From: Chaetorhynchus papuensis
Lineage: Eukaryota; Chordata; Aves; Passeriformes; Rhipiduridae
Length of the DNA stretch: 64,000 bases
NCBI GenBank assembly: GCA_013396525.1
Contig: VWYX01000725.1
Coordinates: 310,001 to 374,000 of the forward strand
Direction: 5' to 3'
In this document: positions 24,771 through 37,715 of the stretch, piece by piece
Layout: each line of letters begins with the position of its first letter
Position numbering within the stretch: position 1 is the first letter of the stretch
Program-made: the position numbers and the translations under genes
Notes under the pieces: model-generated
Seen by the model: only the letters and a program-made list of their open reading frames with translations
What the model was told of the DNA's origin: nothing
The model's database searches: none

Positions 24771-25924
24771 AAGCAAAGGAACTTCTGTCCTAAATTAATG
24801 TGATACATAGTTTAACCATGGTAGTATTGGTTTAGGTTTGGGGTTGTGGTTTGGTTTTGAGGCTTTTCTGTGATGAGATAGTACTCAATATGATAGGCTG
24901 TTAAAGCAACAACAGGGAAATAGCTTGATTTTTAAGGCCCTTATTTTCATTCAGTTTTGATGATTCAGAATAAATAGTGATTTTTTTTTTTTTTATATTG
25001 GACAACATATTGGAAAGTGAGGTATGAGTCTTTTCTATAGTCTGACTGGTTTTCAGTGGCTGTTGACATAAGAAATATTATTATATTACTATAATCTTTA
25101 TGTAAACTCACAGGCTGTGTGCTCTCTTTAGCAATTACTGCACAGTTGCGTCCTCTCCATCTCTCACCTCTTTCCCTTCCTCCTCTGTTATTTAAGGACA
25201 TATAGGGCTGGACAATCGTCTCTGAAGCTTTAGAAGGTTACTAGTTTGTTGTTACATCTGTGTGAAAGGTTGTTGTTTTTGGGGGTTTTTTTATGCCATG
25301 TCTTCTAGTTTGCATTCACTAGTGTCATACAGATACGTTTTTCCTGTGATGTGTTAGTGTAATTTTTGCAGTGACTGTTCAGATTTTCTGTATACTTAAT
25401 ATAAAAGCCAGTTCTGGGGTTCAGTGCTCATTAGCTTGAAAATCATGGCTGAAAATAGGCTTCTTTTAACAGCTGAACATTTTAGCAATACTTTTTTGCA
25501 ATTATTTGCAAAATATATGGGAAAAGATATTTAATAATATATTTCTCTCGTGTGACAATGATCAAAGAATTTGTGCCTATTTTACCCCAAATAAGTTAAG
25601 TGGCTTTTCAATAATTATGCTGCTTACCTGTTGCTGTAATTCTGTATGCTATTTTCTGAATCGGTGTTTACCTCTAAAGAAAATAATATGCAATCCAGCT
25701 AAAATTACTTTTTCTTTGTTATTCTTCTCACAAAAATAAACAATCAAGAAAACCCAAACATTAATTTGAATTGAACAAAATGTTTGGCCTGGCTTGAAAC
25801 TATAGTCATCTCTAACAAATCAGAGAGAGGGGAAAATGGGAATGGAAGGGTTGAGGGGTTCTGGTGGGTTTTTTTAAAGACATCAAGGAGTGTAAAGATG
25901 CATATTTGTACTTTATCTTTGCCT

Positions 25925-26048
25925 GTAGTCTGATGTCTCTGGCACTTGCAAGGAATGTGGGAGAGCCAGGTTCACTTCCCTGCTTTGCCTGAGGAGCTTA
26001 ATCCACATCTGAGGAGAGTTCCCTAACTGCTCCACTGAGCACCCTTCC
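25925..26048. repeat. Palindromic MITE-like relic (family unnamed)
   Basis: The left half contains GGCACTTGCAAGGAATGTGG then GAGAGCCAGGTTCACTTCCC and TGCTTTGCCTGA. The right half contains TCCACATCTGAGGAGAGTTC then CCTAACTGCTCCACTGAGCA. The two halves are approximate reverse complements, and I recall the arrangement from palindromic non-autonomous elements common in turtle and crocodilian genomes (GTGGGAG..GGTTCAA..CCCTGCTCTGCC and its complement). It is degenerate here. The family assignment comes from memory and is uncertain. Confidence 0.45.
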
Positions 26049-26335
26049 TCGGGTGGGTCTGCGTCTCCTTGGCTGACACCTTCCTCTCTGCATACATTAT
26101 TTAAATGTTGCTGTAATAGGGATAGCTAAAGTATCTCAACAGTCAAATTAGCCAGCAGCACACCTCTGGAGGTGTTTCAATTGCTTAAGAGGCACTACAG
26201 GAATGTTTTTAAGTAAAAAATGTTAGTAAGAAAAGTGATATATAGTTTATTTCATAATGCACACTAAGCCAGTCATTAGAACTGTCTGCTCTCTAAGAGG
26301 TGATCTCCTTCCTAATGCAAAAGCCCTAGGTGTGG

Positions 26336-26376
26336 GTATATGTATATGTGTGTTTGTATGTATATATATATATGTA
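26336..26376. repeat. TATG/TA microsatellite
   Basis: Runs of TATATG, TGTGTG and TATATATA in ZBED4 intron 1. Confidence 0.75.
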
Positions 26377-28017
26377 GTTAAACATCTCCGTCTAATTAAG
26401 ATGAGTAATCACTGCAATAGAGAGAGAATGTTTTGCAGATTATGGATTTTCTAGGGTGGCAAAATGTTTTCTTGGTTTGTTGGGTTGGGTTTTTTTCAGT
26501 ATGCTGGGGCCGTGTAACCGCTAGGGCCTCTGCACAATGGCATTTATATCTGTATAATGGTCAGTGGGACTGAAGTTGCAAAACTCAAAAAATGTGTCCT
26601 GCAATAGATTGTTTTGGTCTGTTTTGTTGCCAAGTCAAAATATGTGATCTAATACGCTCCACTTGCAATTGCTCCTTTCTCTTGCATGGGGAATGATACT
26701 CCTGTGTTGATCCTATGCTATTGCATGTTGATTAATACACGTGGTTGGTGCAGTGTGTAAGCAGCATGTTTAGCTTATGAAGAGAAGGTGTAACAAGGTG
26801 AATTCTGTAGTGCGTGGAAAGGTGTCAGCAACCTCCTTTCAAATCTTGCATGTAATGTAGACTCTATTTCATTCAGCACAAGCATAAAAAAATGGAGCAG
26901 TGCTAAAATAAGTACAAAAATTTGACTTTTAAATTTTATTTTAGCAATCATCTGAGGGGCATATACTGGTTTATTATCATTATTTTCATTTTTATTTGAA
27001 GTGAAAATGTCTGATTTTTCTTTATAATTGTGAGGGCTGGAGATTTGAAAAAAGGTGAGAGTTACTCATGTAAGTGCAACTCCCAGAGCTGTCACCTAAA
27101 GAGAAATTTGAAAGATCCCATGAGTTGCCACTGTGACAGTGAATGTGTTTAAAAAAATATTAAAAGTAATTACTTTCTTCTTTTCCTTAGATACAATCAT
27201 CTCATTAAGTTTGAGTAGCAAGTATTTAACCTCAAATGAAGCCGCGTGCCTGCAGTGGAACAGATGTGTAAGTTTGTTTGGTTTTCTCAATAAACTAGTG
27301 GGCAGCTTGCTTGTTTTGGGTCTTGTATCATTATTTTTATTAATTTAAAGGAAAACAATGGATAAAAGTAATGAATAAATGTATGCCAGTGCATTGACTT
27401 GTATGGAGCTTAATAATTTAGCAGGAGGTTTGTATGAGTGCCTGAGCCTTAAAAAATAAGTTTGGAAGCCTGGATATCTTTAGAGTAGTACAGAAATAGT
27501 AACTATTTTATGATTTATGGGGCACCTCTTACTCTGTGGTATCAGCTGGCATATATACATCCTTACCCTGAATTATACTGCTTAAAAAGGGGAAGTAACT
27601 TAGATGCTGCATTCATCCTGTACTCAAATTACAGGCCTCTTAATCAGATTTCATGTCTTCACTGAGAGTTAGTTTTAATATTTTCTTCTAGGATTTTTGT
27701 CTGAAAATATTAAAACTTTATCTGTTCCACTTGAGCTTTTGAGTACAGATTTTATGGAAGCCTGAAATTCCTGAGTAAGATGCACTAGAAAAAAAATTCT
27801 TTGTATGAAGATCAGCACTTATATGTAGAGTAACAATAAATATTGTTTTTGTACAGTATTTCAGAGCTTTGTGTTTATTTCTTATCCCATCCCCTCTGTG
27901 CCCTGAATAAAACAGTTAAATTTTTAAGCTGTCTGTATTATTGGTTAACATGCATGTTAGCAACAGATGGACAAAATGTTTAAGACAGAGAAAATGTTAA
28001 ACTAGGAAGTCTTGGTG

Positions 28018-28390
28018 GGGTCAGAGAATCAGAAGAAGGGCTCTCTGAAGGCCACCTAGTCAAACCCCTTGCCATGAGGAGGGACATGTTCAACTATGCC
28101 ACATCTCTGAGCCCCATCCAACCTGGCCTTGAATGTTTCCAGAGATGGAGCATCAACCGCATCTCTGGAAAACCTGTTTCAGCATTTCACCATCTTTATT
28201 GTAAAAAATAGTTTGGCTCTACCCTCTTTTTGTTTAAAACATTACCCCTTTTCCTATCATTACAGGCCTTACTAAAAAGTTTGTCCCCATCCTTCTTACA
28301 AACTCCTCTTCCTGAAAGTCTAGTCTAAAGTCTTGCTGGAGCCTTCTCTTCTGAACAACCATAACTTTCACAGCCTTTCCCAGTAAGACT
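28018..28390 (-). repeat. CR1 LINE, 3' fragment
   Basis: Begins with AGAGAATCAGAAGAAGGG and continues through CACCTAGTCAAACCCCTTGC, CCCCATCCAACCTGGCCTTG and CATTACCCCTTTTCCTATCA. These follow the antisense 3' end of CR1, which ends in an ATTCTATG repeat when read in sense. It is a 5'-truncated insertion in minus orientation, antisense to ZBED4. It is moderately diverged and the right border is approximate. Confidence 0.88.
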
Positions 28391-31300
28391 GTGGGCTCTG
28401 TAGGAAGAGAAAATTAAAAGCATGATTCAGATTCATTCCTTGAAGGAAAATTTTCCTAGGTGACACATACAGAAGATGTGGGAGATTTTGTTACATACTA
28501 AATCTGTCTGTGGATTGTTCTTCATCAGAGTCTAAGCAAAAATGAACTGCTAGTTCCAAACCCAGAGCAGAGCTGAAGAGCAGGAGAAATTAGTTGTCAT
28601 TTTGCACCAGCCTCTCAGGTCAGTTTTAGACCATTGTAAAGAAATCTGATAAAAGGGACCATGTTGTTTTTCCAGAATACCCAAAAGTTCACTCTCCATG
28701 TAGTTAATGCTGTATTCTCATATACTCATCTCAAGGTCTTTGAATGCTTTGCACGGTTTCATTACATGATGTCAAGCACCATGGATATTATACTTAAAGT
28801 GCCTTTCTTTTGTGACTCTCAAGGTTAGAAGCCTTCAATAAAAATAATCCACTTTAGTACTGCCTAATGAAAGTGAGTATCTGGTCTTGGTGCCTTCAAG
28901 AACTGTTTCTTGATTTATAGTCCCATATGACATAATTGTTGACTGCAAGCTCACTGTTCTGCTAGATGCTTTTTTCATTTGTGATTAAGGCAGCTCTCTT
29001 GACAGTGGGTACCCTAAAAACAGATACTTATATAGAGCTGCGGTCTCCTGAGAACAAAGATTCTGCTGGCCCGATGTTACCTTCTCTGTTAAAATTTTTA
29101 ATTTTGGTAAGTCTGCAATGTTACAGGTCTACATCCTTTAGCATCCACTGTAAGAATTCATCTTCCAGTGCATAGGCCATACAGTAATTTTTATGTGTAG
29201 TTGAGATCATTGAAGAAAATCTAGTTTCTGATTAAAAGGATCTAGTAGTGCTAGATGTGCCATGAGAAGGTGGGAGAGAACAAAGCAATGTGAAAGCTGC
29301 TGCCTGTTTATGTCTCACACCCAACTACTGGCTTCTAGCTCATGATAGCTTTTCTTAAACTAAGATGTGAGACTGAAAATCCAAGTGCTACAATGTGGCA
29401 TACCTCATGGCAATCATATAATATTTTCTGGTTTTTATTCTGTAATTCCTTTTCTTTATTCTGCATTAAAGGTGGAAACATGATATGCATGATATGGGAG
29501 CATATGTACAGATGGGAGGAAAAAAAACCAACCAAAAGACAACAGTGTAAAACTCATTTCATCGGAGGTTTCACTCGCTGTGACTTGCATTAATAGCTGC
29601 TGAAACAGTGGGAAGAGTGGGTCAGCTTTCAGGGAGCCGAAGTGTGTAGACCATGCTGTCAGCAGCATCCTTGCTTTTGATACTGGGAAATGGGAGGAAT
29701 TGAGGTTCTGTTCATTTCCTTTCCTAGTGATTTTGAGCTGTCTTCTGTGGCTTACTGAACTGTGGGGGGACTATAATCCATTTATGACAGGAAATAAAAT
29801 GATGCTCATAAAGCGCAGGGAGATTCCTCTTCCTTTTCTCTAAATGTTTCTATTTATTTCCCTTTTCTATACCTCACCAAAAGGTTAGGTTTATTAAAAT
29901 AATTATTTATAGTAATAGAAATCAAGTGAATGGGAAGGGTTATCCATTTCTTTACCTGTTCTTGTACTAACAGTGTTCTGGATCCTGTTCTGAATAGGAC
30001 ATCCATGTAGTCATACTATGTAAAACTTATTTAAAAACCAAGTTGCATTACATGAATTAAACTGCATGGGTTGGAATAAGTACTACAAAAAGCTTTATTC
30101 TTAATTTAAAATTTCTTGTATTTTTTGCTCCTTGAGCAAAACCTTATTTGGTCAAATTAGGATCTGTTTATGGCAGCAGGATGGTTCTTCTGTAAACCAT
30201 TTCTTTTGGGAGAAGAAGCTATTAGAAGGAGTCATTTGTTTGCCTGGGGTGGGAGAGTTTCTTTGTGCTTCCTGCTAGTGCTCAGTGTGGTGCTGGTGGG
30301 AACAGTGTCGGCTTCCCTTAGCTTGGTTATTAATCAGTTAAGTCTTTGCAAAGTCTCACCTTCCCTCGAAGAAGGCAAAGGGAATATATCCCTGAAAGAG
30401 GTTAAGAGGAAAATACCTCTTGTCATGGAGGCTAGGAACTGGCTGGTTGACAAGTGAATACAGAGATAAGCATACTCATTTCTCCCTCCCTCTCCCCTGT
30501 TCCATGAATAGGAAGGTTTGTTTTGAGAGGGACAGAGATGTGATCATTGTTTTTTGAACTGGGATTTCAGGTGAAAATGTCAGATGCTACTGATGAATGT
30601 ACAATTTACTTAAAAAATACAGAATGACAAAAAATACTTGAAAGAGGCATAAAAAGTTCACCTCTATCGTGGACATGTGCATTGTGTGTGCACGTGATAT
30701 GAAAGCTTGGTTTTAAAGTTACCTCTTTGTTTTTGTTACAGTTCTTGTACTCATTGGAAGAGTGGTGAAACTGAGTGTTTCTGAACTCTGAAAATTACCT
30801 TGGATAGCATTGTGAATATTGCTTTCTGGTTTATTTAGTAGATTTAGTAATGAGATGATTTTTTCCTTACTTGAAGAAAAATCTAGACATGCTTCTTCAG
30901 TTTATTACGTAGGGAAGAAAGAAGATACCCTCAGTTGCAAATGATTCTCCAAAGATATTTTTCTTCTCCATACCAGCTGTCTTCTGACTTGAAATAAAGT
31001 TTTGTGACAAAAGAATGATTAAGCTTAGGTTTAAAAAATCCCTATGAAGTATTTAAACTACGGTTTATACTCTTGAAAATTTTTTTTTGTATTTTTGGGT
31101 ACTATGAATTGCATTTTCTTTCTAACCTTCCTTTAAGTTCACAAGCATTCCAGGACACAAATGTTTTAATACAAGCATAGTATTGTGTCATGTTACACAT
31201 ACACAAATGTAATGTATATAAATCATGGAAAACCTCTCAAATAGCACTGTTGAAACTATCTGAGGACATATAACCAACTGGCATCAATATGAGCACTGAG

Positions 31301-33689
31301 TTAATGGGTAGCTGTGAAGGGTTTTTAAAACAGACATCTTCAGACTTCATCTGGTTAGCAGGAAAAGAAATACTACTGTATAGTAGTCTTAGTTCAACAG
31401 ATACAGTTCCATGTTTTATATTAGAAAAATTATAGTTGTAACAGGTTCATGTAATATATTCTGTAAAGGACTCAGTTTACATTCTGTGAGGTTTTTTCTC
31501 ACTTTCTACTTACATGGATGTTTTCAGTAAGGGTTCCAAGAAGACTGACTATACAAAACATGGTGTGTCTTTCCTAACTGTTTTTTTGTTCTTCATCATC
31601 CTGCCTATTCAGCTTTGTAAGCTTCAGCTTTCTTCTTTACAGGTGTCTCATTTCTTACTGTTTGAAATCATCCTTAAAGTGCTTGAAGTTTCACTCTTAC
31701 TGGATTTAAAGATAGACATTTAACAAAAAACCCCACAAAAGTGGGTTTTTATTATGTTGCAAGCTAGGAAAGTGGAGTAGTCAGTAGAAAAATCACATGT
31801 CCTAATCCTATCCAATTTATTTTGTCAGCTGTGGGCTGCATGGGAGGAGAAAGTGAAGAGTCTAATGGGCTATTCAGAGAATTGATCACTTGGAGAGAAG
31901 AGTTGTTAGAGGAGCTTTGCTTTGAATTTTCTGATGCTTTTTGGAAAGCAGGCTGCTGTTCTCTAGCAATATGGAGTAAATCTTAAGTTTTTTGCCTTTC
32001 ATTCTTTTCTAACTTACCTTTTGTTACTGTGGTTTTGGTTGTGTGCTTTTCCTATTCTGTGATAATACTGATGCATCTTTACTGCTCTGTCCTTATTTTT
32101 ATCTTCTCCACTTTACCCTTGTGTTGTGTTACTGCAACCTTCATTCATCTTCTGTCAGCACCAAATTGTACAGCATGTGATACTAAAAGCAGCTTTGATG
32201 TCCTGCTCTAAAAGTGCTCTAAGCCAAACAATACATGCTTCAGCTGTGTAAAAAAAAAAAAACCCTAAATTTTTTCTTAAGAAAACCATCTTACGTCTTT
32301 TAACATTAAGAATTTCCCCATCATATCAGCATATGATACTGGTTTGTCAAAAATTATAAAAGATAAAAATATCAAAATAAATGTATATATAAATGTTGGC
32401 TGTAGCAACACTGAACTGATGTGTAAGACTTGGGAAAACCCTGCTTAAAATTTTAATGAAACTATTGCTTAAAACACTGGCATTTTAACAAATGAAAGAT
32501 CTGACATTTGGTAGGTGTGAACAATAGCTCAGAAACATATCCTGCAAGTATTGCATGCCTGATAATGAATGAGAAGTAACACTTCAACACTTGAGACAGT
32601 TTGGATCCTAGACAAATGTTGACATGATTTACTTAGTGTGGTAGATCTGTTTTTTATGAATAATTTCTTAGCAGAAGCGGAGACAGAAATTATTAGCATG
32701 TGTAGAACCTGCTTTTTTTGTCCTTCGTTACAGTGTGCTGCAATGGGAAGTTAGCAAAGGACATGTGAAGGGATATAGCCCCATTTGAGATCTGATGGTA
32801 TTTTTAGTGCACTAAGGAAAAAAAATAGCAACAATTAAAGGCTTATCAGGTGGTTGTAGGTGTGAATAGTGCTACTAATTCTAGTGATACATAATGTTAT
32901 GTCCCGTTGTGCTTCTTTGTTTTTTTACTAAAAGTTGGGAGTGACATTGTTTTGATCAGGGTGATTGTTTTGTTGTTGTAGCTTTACATTTTTATTTTAC
33001 TTTTAAGATAAATGCTGTTCAAAACCGTGTGGAATGGGGATTTCTGTGCTATGGGCTTTAGCATATTTAAGGGTGTTACTTAAGTCTAGGTGGTGGAGGA
33101 TGATGCTTCAAATAGATACATGCTTAATAAATTGGCAGATAAATTATGAAGATTGATTTCTCCAGAAACAGGGTTGAGCTTTGACTCAGTACCCTGTGTC
33201 AGACACCCGAGCAGTCAGCCTGCATCATTGAGCCTGATGAAACATTTGGGTACTGAGCTTGTTTACCAAATCCAGTGGGCAGAGAGGGAGCTTCAGACAA
33301 AGTTTGTTAAAGAAGCCCTCCTGTTGAGTCACAGGGTGCAGAAAGGACCTCTGTGCTTTCTAAACTCCTTCCCAGAGAGGATCCAGTCTTACCCCACACT
33401 TTGTCAATGGTCTTTGTTTGAAGGATTATACAGGTGTAATTGAACCTTTATACAACTTTGTCCTGCAGGATTAAGGATGGCAAACCAGATCTATTTATAT
33501 AAATATATATGTGATGTATTATGATAATGATTAGATACAAATGATTTACAGAATTATTTACTACACGGTATAGGAACTGTAACAACTATTATAGTATAGT
33601 GCACTATAAAGCAGTATTGAAGCAGCTGTATTAAAGCAATTTTATTAAAGCTGACAAAACAATTAAGTAGATTGATGTTACTCACCCAT

Positions 33690-33732
33690 AACAACGACCT
33701 TGGGCAAATCTCTTTAGCTCAGCCTCAAGGAG
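33690..33732 (+). repeat. MIR-like SINE fragment
   Basis: GACCTTGGGCAAATCTCTTT followed by AGCTCAGCCTCA closely follows the MIR/CORE-SINE segment gaccttgggcaagtcactta..cctcag. It is an ancient amniote repeat, short and without visible ends. Confidence 0.5.
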
Positions 33733-36700
33733 TAAGAGGAGTAACCTTGACGGATGTCCCCACTCAGGGAGGGAATCTCCATGCCTACACTGCAAGAAGG
33801 CTCATGCCAGAAGACCCTGCATTAAAATTTGAGACTGGGCTTTTATTGTGTAAAGTGACTGATGATGGTCAGATGTCAGATCAGATGTCTCCAGCTGTGT
33901 CAGCTCAGCAGCTTTGGATAAGTTATCAGTAGTATCATTTCTTTGTTCCTTTATCTAGGAACAGATCTACCACACCTTCATCTCACTATCGGGATGTTTA
34001 GCTTTGGGACTGATGAGTCAGACTGGTTTCAGCATTATTCAACACCAAAAACAGCATGATGCTCCCTTTTTCATGTACCACTTGTAGGTTTGCAAATAGT
34101 GCATTGTTCAAGTTGGTTTTCACCCATTCCAGGCAGAGCATCCTGCTACACCACTAAACAGAGCTACCAGAACTAAATGTCAGCCCGATGTAAATAATAC
34201 ACATGCTAACATGAACATCCTTATTTATATCACACTTCTATTAATATGAAATGTATAATATTGTAAATAGTAATGTATCATATTTTGAAAGCATTATCTC
34301 AATTCTTTTAAGAAGGTTTATGGTTGAGGATATGAGTGTAAGAACTCAGTTAAGAACTGGATCCCCTTTTTTTAAAATAAACATTACTTTAAAAATTACG
34401 TCTTCATTTCCACTTTGTCTCTGATCCAAAGTTTTTTTTTAAATGGTGCTAATTTGGAAATCATATTGTTTCTCTTCAGTTTGACCACTGTTATGAATTA
34501 TTTTCAACCTTTTACACAATGGAGTAAGAGCCAATGTAGTTTTGTGCAGGGGGAGCTGGCATGCACACTGTGTTGCAGATGATTTAGGGTTTCAGATTGA
34601 GATATTGGTACCAAAACTGGAGCTTTTAGTTTTTATGAGGTTTCAGGGAATATCTGAAAATTATTAGTAAACAGCATCCCATTGATTTTTCATGTCATAC
34701 AGCAGCAAGAGAAGAAAACAGCTGTACAAATAAAAATATTTTTCAAGAGTAAGAGGCTAAATTGGAGGAGTTTGAACAGTGTTAGGTGTTTCCTGTGTGC
34801 TGGTTAGATTTGAACTCAACACTGTCCATTTAACAATGGTCTATGACTAAAATTTTCACTTCTGAGCTGTTAGCTTTTTGAATTATTATTAATTTAGAGG
34901 TGGTGGGGAAAATAGAAAACATAGAGAAGAGTCCACTAAACCAGAAAAGTGTAACTTGGTCCTAGCAGATCTATTTTACTGCTTAAAATCGTGTGTGTTG
35001 ACAGTAAAAGTATTTGATGTTTTGTGGGGCAAGAGGCAAGAAAGAGGGGAATGTTTACATCCAGTGGCCATTTTTATCTTTTTAGTCTCTGCTTCAGGTA
35101 AATTCCTGCATTTGTAATTAGAGTTGAGTACTCAGAATGTAACGGTGACTGTAATACTGAGCTCTCTATGACTTGTTTTTTTTCTCTGCCTGCAATGACT
35201 GATTTAGGCCCCAGCTTACACCAAGCCCTGAGTTTTCCAGCAACATGAAGGGGCATGAGCATCTTTATACTTCAGCAAATTGGAGATCTCTGTGTCGTGT
35301 CCTGACAAGTAGCACCAGGGAGCTCACAGAAGGCTATTCATGTCAACAAGGAGCAGTGTTCAATATTGGTGGTGCTGTTTCCACTCTTCATTCCTTTGTG
35401 TCCAGATGGAGCATTTGGGGTTGTGGATGTGAGAGGGTGTTTTACAAGATAGAGAGAAAACCTTTGGAAAACCACAGCAGTTAATGGTTTTCCTAAGATC
35501 TGCCTTTCAGGTGACTAAAAAGTAATGGAAGAGTAAAGGTGTCACCTCTTTTCTCTTCCAGCAGTTCTCTACAGATCATTACCTCCCATGGAGTCCAGAA
35601 CAACTTTTTTCTTCTATTAAGTGTGACTTTCTGTACTTCATTCAAGATTAAACTGTTGCATACTCCTAGTTCACGCTTATTCCTCTGTGCCAGTTTGTGT
35701 GAGCTTCTGTGAGACTTGAGAGTAGGACCCACCTTGTTTCAGTGTAACTAACACGCCAGTTTTGCAGTTCTAATTCTGCATTTCGATTGATCAGTATCTT
35801 GCAAGCCTCTGTAGTTCCTTATGGGTGAGCTAGTACTGATATTTTGTCATAGGAAATTTCTATAGAAAAAATGAACTGTTCTTAGTTTTCTTTCTTCAAG
35901 GGGTTTACAACTTTGAAAAGCAGTAAGGTTCACCTGGACTATAAATTTATATGAATATGTTCTGCTTATTTGTTTAGGTTTTTGGATATGTGTTCTTTGG
36001 ATTTTTGGAGGGGGTTTTTTGTGTGTGTGTTTCTGTTCTGTTTTGATTGCTTTGCTTTAGCAAATATTTCTTAATTAGCATAGTACCTGCCATTGCAGTT
36101 GAAGCAAATAATAATTTCTTAAAGTATGTGTTTCTTATTGCTCATATTGTTTGCTCTTAGGGTTTTTCTTTTTATTTGGTATCCTTAATGATGCCTGTAC
36201 ATTTCCAAAAGCAAACAAGATTAACGCTATTATAAAACTGACATCGGTTTGTGCAAATTACTTTTAATGAGCTTTTATGTACATCTTACGCTCAAAATCT
36301 GTCACTACTTCTGATTTTTTTTCAAAATAGTAAATGCTTTTATTTTCACTGTGTCCATAATTTGCATCTTTCTTGAAAAAACTGCTCTTGCATTTTGCAG
36401 GTGTATGTCTTTGTATTTACACTACTTGCTCTTCAATAATAATGTAAAGTTTTTTGGTTTAAGCTACTTTTTGTAGACCCTTACTTGTACCAAGATTCTG
36501 TGATATAAACAAGTTCATGATTATCGCCTGACTATTCAATCTAAAATCTAAAATTGTTTAAAGCTTACAGGCTACTCTCTACTTTACAAAAAATAATCAG
36601 CTTATGGTTCAGTGTTCTTGCATACTTTTCATACTTCTCTGTGTGTTAATGTATGTCTCTGCAATTCTGAGACACCAGTGTTTCACTTTGTACCTCCTTC

Positions 36701-37388
36701 CTTCAGCAGTGATTTCTTCTGGTCATGGCAGTTTGCTGTGGCACTCAGGATCAGTGAGATTCTCCAGACGTTTCTTGTCAACCACTGTACTCTTTCAGTA
36801 ATCCCATCTTGAATGGAAAATCCTATAAAATGTTTCTGCAGGCCTCTTACCACAGCAAACCACTGACTGCAGCTGCCCAGGAGCTAATAGTCCAGAGTAG
36901 CGCATTTGAGTAGAGAGTTGTTCTTTGGTTCCATTCATTTTCTTTGAAGATTTTTTTGTTGCGAGGTGACTCTGTATCTCATTGTGGAGATTTCAAAAGC
37001 ATAAATCACTTTGAGCTGACTGCCTATAGCTTTTTGTACCTTTGAAAACATTTTTCTTCTTGAATATTCTGTTCATTTAGCAGTAGTCTTTAATTTTGAG
37101 CTGCTTGGGTCCAAGAGTAAATAAGCTATGTAAACATGGTCATAACTAAATTCATACTTTGTTCTAGGTGACTTTAAAATTTTAAAACACTCTGTCCTTT
37201 TTTCTTTCTTATTAAAACAGATCGACTCTTACATAGAGCTGTCATGGGAGGAGGAGATGAAAAACATATCTATGTTTCTAACCCTGAGTATTCTGGGGAC
37301 TGTATTCTAAAGAAAATTTCAGTTGAACATGCGAGGGTGTTTGAAGGGAAGTAGCTTGACTTAATTTTACAGTGTCATGTAACATCGT

Positions 37389-37715
37389 AACACAGAATCA
37401 GAGAATGATGGTGGTCGGAAGGGGCCTCTGGAGATGATCTAGTCCAGCTTCCCTGCTAAAGCAGGTTCAGCTGGAGCAGGTTGGAAGAGATCTTTGTCCA
37501 GTCGGGTTTTGAATATCTCCAAAGGAGACTCCACAGCCTCTCTGGGCAGCCACTTCCAATGCTCTGTCCTTGTCAAAAGAAAAGCTTTTCCTTGTATTCA
37601 GATGGACCCTCCTGTGTTTCAGGTTTGTTCTAGTTAGGTTTCCTCTAACTAGGCTGCTCTCCTGATTGCAGCCCTCTGAGCTCTGCCATTCAGCCAGTTC
37701 CCAAAGCAACAAAAA
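37389..37715 (-). repeat. CR1 LINE, 3' fragment
   Basis: Starts CACAGAATCAGAGAATG, then GGAAGGGGCCTCTGGAGATG, ATCTAGTCCAGCTTCCCTGC and CCACAGCCTCTCTGGGCAGC. This is the antisense of the CR1 3' end, with subfamily-specific text different from the 28 kb copy. It is 5'-truncated and antisense to ZBED4. Confidence 0.9.

Noticed and set aside
25950..25975. tRNA B-box-like GGTTCACTTCC
   Set aside because: No A box on the same strand at the right distance and no cloverleaf. It is better explained as an arm of the palindromic repeat.
30170..30457. 95-codon plus-strand ORF with ATG and a hydrophobic stretch in ZBED4 intron 1
   Set aside because: No recognisable family, promoter or splice context; a length expected by chance in a 20-kb intron.
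33153..33443. 96-codon plus-strand ORF, possibly part of an old retroelement
   Set aside because: No conserved retroviral or other motif is visible, and nothing supports translation.
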